Source of the DNA: AWTP1-13 sp963832445
GTDB taxonomy: Bacteria > Pseudomonadota > Alphaproteobacteria > Rhizobiales > Hyphomicrobiaceae
DNA: 64,000 nucleotides
Reading direction: 5' to 3'
Assembly: GCA_963832445.1 (NCBI GenBank)
Contig: CAWHUM010000010.1
Coordinates: 62,001 to 126,000, forward strand
This document shows, piece by piece, positions 45,604 through 53,830 of the stretch. Position 1 is the first letter of the stretch, and every line of letters starts with the position of its first letter. The notes below the pieces were generated by a model. That model saw only the letters and a program-made list of their open reading frames with translations. It did no database searches and had not been told where the DNA came from. The position numbers and the translations under genes are program-made.

Positions 45604-46971
45604 ATGCCCGATAGAGAGCTGCTGATCGTCACCCTGGCCGCCGGCAAGGGGGTGCGCATGCGCTCTGCGCTACCCAAGGTGCTGCACCCGATCGGGGGAC
45701 GGTCCATGCTCGCGCACGTGCTCGCGAGCGGGCAGGGCGCAGGCGCAACCGCTTTCGCCCTCGTTGTCGGACCCGGTGCAGGCTCGGTTGAGTCGCCCGT
45801 GCGCGCCGAGGCATTGCGCGTGGCGCCCGCTATCGGTGTGTACGAGCAGCCGCAGCAGAGAGGCACTGCCGATGCCGTGCTTGCCGCACGCGAGGCGCTG
45901 CAACGACAAACGGGCGACGTGCTGGTTGTCTACGCGGACACGCCCCTTGTCGAGGCCGCAACGCTGCGCTCACTGATAGCGGCGCTCGATGCAGGCGCCA
46001 ATGTTGCGGTACTGGCGTTTCAAGCGAAGGACCCCACTGGCTACGGTCGCGTCCTCGCCGATGGTGCCGGTCGCGTGACCGCTATCCGTGAGGACAAGGA
46101 CGCGAGCGCGCCCGAGCGCGAGATCCGGTTGTGCGTGGCGGGCGCGATGGCGTTTCGCGTTGCCGATATCGTGGGGCTGCTGTCGCGCATCGGCAATGAC
46201 AACGCCAAGGGCGAGCACTATCTGACGGACGCGGTCGCGCTTGCCACCGCACAGGGGCTGGTTGCCAAGGCCGTCCTGTGCAGCGAGGAGGAGGCGCAGG
46301 GGGTCAACTCGCGCGAGCAGCTCGCCGCCGCCGAGGCGGTCTTCCAGCAGAGGGCCCGCCGTAAGGCCATGGAGGGCGGGGCAACGCTGATCGCTCCGGA
46401 TACGGTCTGGTTCAGCCACGACACCGTCATCGGCCGCGACGTCACCATCGAGCCCAACGTGTTCTTCGGCCCCGGCGTGACAGTGGAGGACGGCGCCCAG
46501 ATTCTCGCCAACTGCTATTTCGTCGGGGCCCGCATCCGCACAGGTGCCCGCGTCGGGCCTTTCGCCCGCCTGCGGCCCGGCGCCGACATCGGCCAGCGCG
46601 CCCACATCGGCAATTTCGTCGAGGTCAAGGCAGCCACCATCGAGGCGGGGGCCAAGGCCAACCACCTGGCCTACATCGGCGACGGGCGGGTCGGGGAGGG
46701 CGCCAACATCGGCGCCGGCACCATCTTTTGCAACTACGATGGCTACGCCAAGCATTTCACCGACGTCGGCAAGGGCGCCTTCGTCGGCTCCAATGCCTCA
46801 CTGGTCGCCCCTGTGAAGATCGGCGAGGGCGCCTATATCGGGTCGGGCAGCGTCATCACCCGCGACGTGGCCCCCGGTGCGCTGGCGCTGGAGCGGGGTG
46901 AGCAGCAAGAGCGGCCCGGCTGGGCTGCCAAGTTCAGGCTGATGATGCAGCGGCGCAAGAAGTCGGCCTGA
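45604..46971 (+). CDS. glmU: Bifunctional GlmU uridyltransferase/acetyltransferase
   Basis: This 455-residue enzyme makes UDP-N-acetylglucosamine from glucosamine-1-phosphate. The N-terminal pyrophosphorylase domain has LAAGKGVRMRSALPKVLH and the YADTPL metal site. The C-terminal left-handed beta-helix (hexapeptide repeats from about residue 255) holds the acetyltransferase site with RPGADIG, NHLAYIGD and NYDGYAKH. The product feeds peptidoglycan and lipopolysaccharide. glmS follows 202 bases downstream. Confidence 0.95.
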   Translation: MPDRELLIVTLAAGKGVRMRSALPKVLHPIGGRSMLAHVLASGQGAGATAFALVVGPGAGSVESPVRAEALRVAPAIGVYEQPQQRGTADAVLAAREALQRQTGDVLVVYADTPLVEAATLRSLIAALDAGANVAVLAFQAKDPTGYGRVLADGAGRVTAIREDKDASAPEREIRLCVAGAMAFRVADIVGLLSRIGNDNAKGEHYLTDAVALATAQGLVAKAVLCSEEEAQGVNSREQLAAAEAVFQQRARRKAMEGGATLIAPDTVWFSHDTVIGRDVTIEPNVFFGPGVTVEDGAQILANCYFVGARIRTGARVGPFARLRPGADIGQRAHIGNFVEVKAATIEAGAKANHLAYIGDGRVGEGANIGAGTIFCNYDGYAKHFTDVGKGAFVGSNASLVAPVKIGEGAYIGSGSVITRDVAPGALALERGEQQERPGWAAKFRLMMQRRKKSA

Positions 46972-47173
46972 GTATTGGCATTCCCAATCTGGGGCAGTAC
47001 GAAAACTTAACCGCCGAAGTCTTTGGCCCAAGCTTTGCTGGCCTCGATCTTGCTATGATCCGTGTTGGAAAGATCGGGAAACAGACTGTGAATTGAGCCT
47101 ACGAAGCGAACTACAATAGTAGCTCAAGCTCGACTGGTCCGAATGCGACCGGCAATTGCAGGACAAAGCGCCC

Positions 47174-48994
47174 ATGTGCGGCATCGTTGGAATCCTGGGA
47201 ACCAAGCCCGTAGCAGACGGCCTCGTCGACGCGCTCCGCCGCCTCGAATATCGCGGCTACGACTCGGCTGGCATCGCCACCATCGAGAACGGCGCGCTCG
47301 ACCGCCGCCGGGCCGAGGGCAAGCTCAAGAACCTCGAGCAGCGCCTGCTGAGCGAGCCCTTACACGGGCTGGTCGGCATCGGCCACACCCGCTGGGCAAC
47401 ACACGGCCGTCCGACCGAGACCAACGCTCACCCGCACATGAGCGAGCGCGTCTCGGTGGTGCACAACGGGATCATCGAGAACTTCGGCGAGCTGAAGAAG
47501 ATGCTCGCCGCCAAGGGCCACAAGTTCGAGACCGACACCGACACGGAGGTGGTGGTCCACCTGATCGCCGACGAGATGCAGGCGGGCCATGCGCCCGTGG
47601 AGGCTACCAGGCGCGCGCTGGGACGTCTGCAGGGCGCGTTCGCGCTCGCCATGATCTTCGCCGGCGAGGAAGACCTGATGATCGGCGCCCGCCAAGGCAG
47701 CCCGCTCGCCATCGGTCACGGCAAGGGTGAGATGTACCTGGGGTCCGACGCCATCGCGCTGGCACCCTTCACCAGCGAGATCACCTACCTGGAGGAGGGC
47801 GACTGGGCGGTGCTCACGCGCAAAGGCGCCACCGTCTATGATCGAGCCGGCAAGGAGGTACAGCGGCCAAAGGTCAAATCGGTGGCGAGCTCGCTGCTGG
47901 TCGACAAGGGCAATCATCGCCACTTCATGGCCAAGGAAATTCACGAGCAGCCCGAGGTCATCAGCCACACGCTCGCCAACTACATCGACTTCAGCACCGG
48001 CCGCGTGAGCTTGCCCGACCTTGGCGTCGACCTGGCGAAGATCGGGCGCATTTCCATTTCGGCGTGTGGCACCGCCTACTATGCCGGGCTGGTCGGCAAG
48101 TACTGGCTGGAGCGCTATGCGCGGCTTCCTGTCGAGATCGATATCGCCTCGGAGTTCCGCTACCGCGAGCCGCCGCTGGCGCCGGGCGGACTTGCCGTGT
48201 TCGTGTCGCAGTCGGGGGAGACTGCCGATACCTTGGCGACGCTGCGCTACTGCAAGGCACAGGGCCAGAGCATCGCCTCCATCATCAACGTCCGCACCTC
48301 CACGATCGCGCGCGAGTCGAACGCCATCCTGCCGACCCTGGCGGGGCCCGAGATCGGCGTAGCCTCGACCAAGGCGCTGACCTGTCAGCTGAGCGTGCTC
48401 GCCTGTCTCGCCATCGGGCTCGGCCGCGCGCGCGGCACCATCAGCGAAGCCAAGGAGAAGGAGCTGGTGCGGGCGCTGGGCGAGGTGCCGCGCCACATCG
48501 CCACGATCCTGCGCAGCGAAGAGCGCTACGAGAACCTGGCCCACACGCTCTCCAAGGCGCGCGACGTGCTCTACCTCGGCCGTGGCGTGAGCTATCCGAT
48601 CGCGCTGGAGGGAGCCCTCAAGCTGAAGGAGATCTCCTACATTCACGCCGAAGGCTATGCCGCGGGCGAGCTCAAGCACGGGCCCATCGCGCTCATCGAC
48701 GAGAACGTGCCGGTGATCGTGGTGGCGCCCGAGGACGAGCTTTTCGACAAGACCGCGTCCAACATGCAGGAGGTTGCCGCGCGCGGTGGCAGGATCGTGC
48801 TGGTGTCCAACGTCGGCGCCGAGCGGGCGGGCTGCAGAATAGAGGCGCACCTGCCCGTGCCAACCGCCCACCCGTTTACCAATCCGCTGCTCTATGCCGT
48901 GCCGGTGCAGCTCCTCGCCTACCACACGGCCGTCTTCATGGGCACTGATGTCGACCAGCCACGCAATCTGGCCAAGTCGGTGACTGTGGAATAG
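47174..48994 (+). CDS. glmS: Glutamine-fructose-6-phosphate aminotransferase GlmS
   Basis: This 606-residue enzyme makes glucosamine-6-phosphate, the first step toward UDP-GlcNAc. The N-terminal nucleophile is Cys2 (MCGIVGILG), and glutaminase motifs include GHTRWATHG. Two SIS domains follow (SACGTAYYAG and FVSQSGETADT; later LGRGVSYPIALEGALKLKE). The C-terminus DQPRNLAKSVTVE is strictly conserved. ATG 47174 is fixed by Cys2. No glmS ribozyme, which occurs in Firmicutes, was seen. Confidence 0.97.
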   Translation: MCGIVGILGTKPVADGLVDALRRLEYRGYDSAGIATIENGALDRRRAEGKLKNLEQRLLSEPLHGLVGIGHTRWATHGRPTETNAHPHMSERVSVVHNGIIENFGELKKMLAAKGHKFETDTDTEVVVHLIADEMQAGHAPVEATRRALGRLQGAFALAMIFAGEEDLMIGARQGSPLAIGHGKGEMYLGSDAIALAPFTSEITYLEEGDWAVLTRKGATVYDRAGKEVQRPKVKSVASSLLVDKGNHRHFMAKEIHEQPEVISHTLANYIDFSTGRVSLPDLGVDLAKIGRISISACGTAYYAGLVGKYWLERYARLPVEIDIASEFRYREPPLAPGGLAVFVSQSGETADTLATLRYCKAQGQSIASIINVRTSTIARESNAILPTLAGPEIGVASTKALTCQLSVLACLAIGLGRARGTISEAKEKELVRALGEVPRHIATILRSEERYENLAHTLSKARDVLYLGRGVSYPIALEGALKLKEISYIHAEGYAAGELKHGPIALIDENVPVIVVAPEDELFDKTASNMQEVAARGGRIVLVSNVGAERAGCRIEAHLPVPTAHPFTNPLLYAVPVQLLAYHTAVFMGTDVDQPRNLAKSVTVE

Positions 48995-49093
48995 TCGGGT
49001 AACTTTGCCCCCAATATTGCGCCGAACCACGGAATTGTCGTAGTTTTTGCGTCTAGAGGGTGCTTCGCGTACGACTTGACCGGGGGTCGAAGC

Positions 49094-50194
49094 ATGACTC
49101 GCGATTGGCGCAAGCTCGCTATTGCGGTTTTGGCCGCAGCGGTGCTGGTGCCGGTGCACGCCCTCGACACCCACGCCCAAGCCACCAAGCAACCGGCTAA
49201 AGCCGCCAAGGCCCCGGACAAAAGGCCGGCTGCCAACAAGGGAGGCGACGAGGCCGACGAGGAAGGCGAAGCCAAGGCTGCCGCCAAGAAGAAGCGGCAG
49301 GACCCCGTCGAGGCGCAGCGGGCAATCGACGGCGCCAGCAAGCTATTGCAGTCTGGCAAGGCCGAGCAGGCGACACAGGCGCTCACAGCGACGCTGGCCG
49401 GCGGCAATCTGCCGCCCGCCGTCATGGCCAAGGCGCTTTATCTGCGCGGCGTTGCCTATCGCCAGCAGGGCAAGCCCGCGCAGGCGATCTCCGACCTCAC
49501 CAGCGCGCTATGGCTGAAGGGCGGTCTGGCCGATAGCGACCGCGCCGATGCCGTGAAGCAGCGTAGCGCCGCCTACGGCGATGCGGGTCTTACCGAGACC
49601 GGTGAGGCGGTGACTGCAGCCCCGGCCGCCAAGGAACGGCAGGCCTCGGCCAAGGGTTGGGGCGCCACCACATCGCCGGACGAAGGCTCGAGCAGCAATG
49701 CACCGCTCGGCGGCAACTGGTTCAAGGACTGGTTCAGCGGCTGGCAGAACAACAACTCTTCGCAGAGCGAAGCGCCGCCAAAGGCAACGACGGGCTCGAT
49801 TCAGAAGGAGACGGCGCCTCCTGCCGCACAACCTGCTGCGCCACCACCGCGGGCGGCGAGCGCGTGGTCGAGCAAGACCGAGGTGCAGCCCGAGAACGCT
49901 GCCTTGGTTGAGCGGGAGCCCGCGCCGGCCGCAGCCAGGTTCGAAGGCAAGTTCCGCGTCCAGCTCGCAATTGTGCGTACCGAGGGGGAGGCGCGCGCGC
50001 TGGCGGTCAAGGCCAAGCGCGAGCTTGCAGGCGTGCTCGCCGCACGCGAGCCGGAGATCGACCAGGCGGTGCTGGGCAATATGGGGTCGTTCTACCGTGT
50101 GCGTGCCGGGCCGTATGCGACCATGCAGGAGACCCAAGCGGTATGCGCCCGGATCAAGGGCACCGGGTTCGATTGCATGGCGGTGACGCACTAG
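49094..50194 (+). CDS. Exported TPR-SPOR protein
   Basis: The 366 residues begin with a signal peptide (LAIAVLAAAVLVPVHALDTHAQ) and a Lys/Ala-rich segment. TPR-like helices (AKALYLRGVAYRQQGKPAQAISDLTSAL) follow, then a Ser/Asn-rich linker and a C-terminal SPOR domain (FRVQLAIVRTEGEARALAVKAK to FDCMAVTH). The mature protein probably binds septal peptidoglycan. It lies 99 bases after glmS on the same strand. Confidence 0.82.
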   Translation: MTRDWRKLAIAVLAAAVLVPVHALDTHAQATKQPAKAAKAPDKRPAANKGGDEADEEGEAKAAAKKKRQDPVEAQRAIDGASKLLQSGKAEQATQALTATLAGGNLPPAVMAKALYLRGVAYRQQGKPAQAISDLTSALWLKGGLADSDRADAVKQRSAAYGDAGLTETGEAVTAAPAAKERQASAKGWGATTSPDEGSSSNAPLGGNWFKDWFSGWQNNNSSQSEAPPKATTGSIQKETAPPAAQPAAPPPRAASAWSSKTEVQPENAALVEREPAPAAARFEGKFRVQLAIVRTEGEARALAVKAKRELAGVLAAREPEIDQAVLGNMGSFYRVRAGPYATMQETQAVCARIKGTGFDCMAVTH

Positions 50195-50397
50195 GCGCGG
50201 GCCCTCGGGCGTCAGCGAACCGGCAAGGAAATACCCAGGTACCGGCGTCACTTAGACCCTTTACCCATTCCCTTGTGCACCCTATTTGGCTTACGAGCGG
50301 TGTTGCTGGGCGTGCGGGTCGTGCGACAATGTGGCGAGTCGGGCTGTCGCGCGCCAATGCTGCGCGGCGAGCAAGGCGATGACTCACGGGCGCGAGG

Positions 50398-51264
50398 ATG
50401 CAGGACAAGTCTGAGCCGACGCCTCACAAGGCGGAACCGGGCCCCGATATCAAGGCGGAACTCGCCAAGACGGCGGCGCAGGATGAGGGCTTGAAGGCCG
50501 GTCTCGCCAAGCTGGTGCTCGACGAGACGCCGGACGACATTCATCTGGGCGCGCGCCTGCGCAACTACTTCGTCACCGGCCTGGTGGTGGTCGGCCCCGT
50601 CGGCATCACACTCTACATCGCCTGGAACTTCATCACGCTGGTCGACGCCTGGGTGAAGCCCTACGTCCCGCGCATCTACAATCCCGACTCCTACCTGCCC
50701 TTCCCGCTCCCCGGAGTTGGCTTGGTGTTTGCGGTGGTGCTGCTGACGGCAATCGGCGCGCTCGCCGGCCGGCTGCTCGGCCGTTCCCTCATCAGCGCCG
50801 GCGAGCTGATGCTCGGGCGCATGCCGATCGTGCGCAACGTCTACCGCGGCCTCAAGCAGATCTTCGAATCGGTCGTAAGCGCCTCCTCGCCCAACCAGAG
50901 CTTCCAGAAGGTGGCGATCATGGAGTTCCCCTCCAAGGACATCTGGTCGATCGTGTTCGTCACCGGCGACGCGGCGCGCGAGATCGCCAAGGAGGTGCCG
51001 GGGCAGGATCTCGTCAGCGTGTTCATGCCGACCGGCATGCTGCCGCCGTCGGGCTTCGTCTGCTTTGTGCCGCGCAAGGACGTGGTGCCGATCCGCATGT
51101 CGGTGGAGGACGCCGCCAAGATCATCATCTCGGCCGGCATGGTGAACCCGGAGACGCAGGCCAGGCTCAGAGACCTGGCGAGCCTCATGCGCAATGGCGG
51201 AAAGCCCGCCGAGATTGCGCCGCCCCAGCCGGCAAAGGTTTCTCCGCCTCAGCCGCACGCGTGA
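50398..51264 (+). CDS. DUF502 membrane protein
   Basis: The 288 residues include at least two membrane helices (TGLVVVGPVGITLYIAW and GVGLVFAVVLLTAIGALAG). The DUF502 core has GRMPIVRNVYRGLKQIFESV and the segments FPSKDIWSIVFVTG and VFMPTGMLPPSGFVCFVP. Function is unknown. The gene is regularly found between glmS and recG in Rhizobiales. It is convergent with recG, ten bases apart. Confidence 0.88.
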   Translation: MQDKSEPTPHKAEPGPDIKAELAKTAAQDEGLKAGLAKLVLDETPDDIHLGARLRNYFVTGLVVVGPVGITLYIAWNFITLVDAWVKPYVPRIYNPDSYLPFPLPGVGLVFAVVLLTAIGALAGRLLGRSLISAGELMLGRMPIVRNVYRGLKQIFESVVSASSPNQSFQKVAIMEFPSKDIWSIVFVTGDAAREIAKEVPGQDLVSVFMPTGMLPPSGFVCFVPRKDVVPIRMSVEDAAKIIISAGMVNPETQARLRDLASLMRNGGKPAEIAPPQPAKVSPPQPHA

Positions 51265-51274
51265 CGATCACACA

Positions 51275-53392
51275 CTACGCGGCGCGGAACAGGCGCACCG
51301 CCTCGTCGCACTCGAACAAGTATAGCAACAGCTTCAGCGCCTCCCCGCGCGGCGAGGCCAGGTGCGGGTCCTGGCTGAGCACAAGGGCCGCATCGTCGCG
51401 GGCGGCCGCCAGCAGTTCGGCGAAGTTCGGCACCTCGGCGACGCGGAACTCCGGCATGCCGCTCTGGCGCGCGCCCAGCACCTCGCCGCCGCCGCGCAGC
51501 TCGAGGTCCTTCTCGGCGATCAAGAAGCCGTCCTCGGTCGCCTCCATCATCTCGAGGCGCTGGCGCGCGTTCTCGCCGAGCGGCGCCTTGTAGAGCAGCA
51601 TGCAGAAGCTCTCGCGGCTGCCGCGGCCCACGCGGCCGCGCAGCTGGTGCAGCTGGGCGAGGCCGAAGCGCTCGGCATGCTCGATCACCATGATGTTGGC
51701 GTTGGGGACGTCGACGCCCACCTCGATGACCGTTGTTGCCACCAGGATCTTGAGATGATTGGCGGCGAAGGCGGCCATGGTCTGGTCCTTGGCGCTGCCG
51801 GTCATACCACCGTGCAGCAGGCCGACTTTGCCGGCGCCGAACATTTGCGCCAGATGCGCATGGCGCTCCTCGGCGGCCGCCAGCTCCGACTTGTCGGAGC
51901 CCTCGATCAGCGGGCACACCCAGTAGACCTGCGCGCCGGCGTCGAGCTGCACCTTGACCCGCTCGATCAGCCGCTCGATGGCATCGACGGGAATGGTCTT
52001 GGTGACGATCGGCTTGCGCCCGGCCGGCTTCTCGGTCAGCCGCGACACGTCGAGATCGCCGTAGTGCGTCATGAGCAGGGTGCGCGGGATCGGCGTCGCC
52101 GTCATCACCAGCAGATTGGCGCCGCCTTTGCCGCCCTTGGTCTGCAGCGCCAGCCGCTGGTGCACGCCGAAGCGGTGCTGCTCGTCGATCACGGCGAACG
52201 CCAGGTCCTTGAACTCCACGTCCGCCTGGAACAGCGCGTGCGTGCCGATCAGGATATCGACCTCGCCGGCCTTGAGCCGATCCAGCAGCTCCGCGCGCGG
52301 GCGTCCCTTTTCGCGGCCCGTCAGCAGCCCGATCCTGAGCCCCGCCGTGTCGGCCAGCGGCGCGATGGTCTCCGCGTGCTGGCGCGCCAGCACCTCGGTC
52401 GGCGCCATCAGCGCGGCTTGCGCGCCCGCCTCCACCGCGATCGCCATGGCCATCAGCGCCACCACGGTCTTGCCCGAGCCGACGTCGCCCTGCAGCAGCC
52501 GCAGCATGCGGTGCGGCGCGGAGATGTCCTGGGCGATCTCCTTCAGGGCCTGGCGCTGCGAGTTGGTCAGCGAGAACGGCAGCGCGTCGGCGATCCTGGC
52601 CCGGATGCTGCCATCGCCCACAACCGGGCGTCCGGGCTGCCGTTTGAAGCTCTGCCGCACCAGGGCCAGCGCCAGCTGCCCGGCGAGCAGCTCGTCGTAG
52701 GCGAGCCGCTGCCAGGGCGGCGAGCCCGCCGACACGTCGGCAGCCTCCTGCGGCCGGTGCAGCCGTGTCAGCGCCGTTCGCATGTCCGGCCAGCCGCGCT
52801 CCCTGAGCCATGCCGCCTCCTGCCACTCGGGCAGCTCCGGCACCCTTTCCACCGCCTGCTTGGCAGCTTTCAGCAGCACCTTGCCCGAGAGGCCTGCGGT
52901 CAGCGGATACACAGGCTCCAGCATGGGCAGATCGGCGCGCGCCTCGGGCGCCACGATGTAGTCGGGATGCGGCATCTGCTTCTTGTCGTTGTAGCTCTCG
53001 ATGCGCCCCGAGATGTAGCGAATGCTGCCCTCGGGCAGCTGCCGCTCGACGAACTTTGGCTCGGCATGGAAGAACACGAGGTCGATGCGCCCGGTGTCGT
53101 CCTCGCAGGCCACCTTGTAGGGCGCCTTGTGGTTGCCGCGCGGCGGTCCGCGATGCTTGAGCACGCGCACTTCGAGGGTGACGATGGTGCCCGGCACGGC
53201 GGCTGCCACCGTCGGCGTGGCGCGCCGGTCGATCACGCCTGTCGGCGTATGCCACAGCAGGTCGATGACGCGCGGCTCGGCCACCCCCGGCGGCAGCCGC
53301 AGTGCCTTCTTCAGCAGCAGCTGCATGCGCGGCCCGATGCCGGCGAGGTTCGTCGCCGAAGCGAACAGGGGGATCAGTGGATGCGGCCGCAT
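51275..53392 (-). CDS. recG: ATP-dependent DNA helicase RecG
   Basis: This 705-residue branch-migration helicase reverses stalled forks. An N-terminal wedge/OB domain is followed by helicase motifs: Walker A GDVGSGKTVV, the DEQH box VIDEQHRFGV, TATPIPRT, and motif VI LRGRVGRG. A C-terminal TRG region completes it. ATG 53392 gives the family N-terminus; the frame is open to 53446. It is divergent from sdhE. Long opposite-strand frames across the gene are shadows. Confidence 0.95.
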   Translation of the reverse strand: MRPHPLIPLFASATNLAGIGPRMQLLLKKALRLPPGVAEPRVIDLLWHTPTGVIDRRATPTVAAAVPGTIVTLEVRVLKHRGPPRGNHKAPYKVACEDDTGRIDLVFFHAEPKFVERQLPEGSIRYISGRIESYNDKKQMPHPDYIVAPEARADLPMLEPVYPLTAGLSGKVLLKAAKQAVERVPELPEWQEAAWLRERGWPDMRTALTRLHRPQEAADVSAGSPPWQRLAYDELLAGQLALALVRQSFKRQPGRPVVGDGSIRARIADALPFSLTNSQRQALKEIAQDISAPHRMLRLLQGDVGSGKTVVALMAMAIAVEAGAQAALMAPTEVLARQHAETIAPLADTAGLRIGLLTGREKGRPRAELLDRLKAGEVDILIGTHALFQADVEFKDLAFAVIDEQHRFGVHQRLALQTKGGKGGANLLVMTATPIPRTLLMTHYGDLDVSRLTEKPAGRKPIVTKTIPVDAIERLIERVKVQLDAGAQVYWVCPLIEGSDKSELAAAEERHAHLAQMFGAGKVGLLHGGMTGSAKDQTMAAFAANHLKILVATTVIEVGVDVPNANIMVIEHAERFGLAQLHQLRGRVGRGSRESFCMLLYKAPLGENARQRLEMMEATEDGFLIAEKDLELRGGGEVLGARQSGMPEFRVAEVPNFAELLAAARDDAALVLSQDPHLASPRGEALKLLLYLFECDEAVRLFRAA

Positions 53393-53566
53393 TGGGGTGG
53401 GGTATGCGTCCCTGTGCAGGTTCGTGCGCCTCGGGCGCGGCACCAACGCAATACCAGCGCTTTTCTGTTTGCGCTTGCGGGACTATATGACCTGCCCGAG
53501 CCGGGAAGGTGGCGGCCGCGGCAGGTGCCGTCAAGCGACCTTCGCCGGATATCAAAGCTGAAGCCC

Positions 53567-53830
53567 ATGCCCGACGACGACGCAAGCCGCCGGCGGCGCG
53601 CTGTATTTCGCGCCTGCCATCGCGGCACCAAGGAGATGGACTGGCTGCTCGGCCGGTTCGCCAAGGCGCGCATCGATGCCATGCCGGTGGCGGCGCTCGC
53701 TCACTTCGAGCGGCTGCTGCAGCTACCCGACCCCCAACTGCACGACATGATCGTCTATCCCGAGATCGCGCCGGCCGGAGAGTTTGCGGGGCTTGTCGCG
53801 CAACTGCGCGCTTTTCACGGGTTGCAGTGA
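53567..53830 (+). CDS. sdhE: Succinate dehydrogenase assembly factor SdhE
   Basis: The 87 residues show the SdhE/DUF339 signature RGTKEMDWLLGRFA at 20-33, with RG as the flavinylation motif. SdhE promotes covalent FAD attachment to SdhA. The stop TGA and the mfd start share one base (53828-53832, TGATG), so the two genes are translationally coupled. Synteny with recG and mfd is typical for Rhizobiales. Confidence 0.93.
   Translation: MPDDDASRRRRAVFRACHRGTKEMDWLLGRFAKARIDAMPVAALAHFERLLQLPDPQLHDMIVYPEIAPAGEFAGLVAQLRAFHGLQ

Noticed and set aside
47360..49192. 610-residue open frame antisense to glmS
   Set aside because: It covers the strongly conserved glmS gene and has no recognisable domain.
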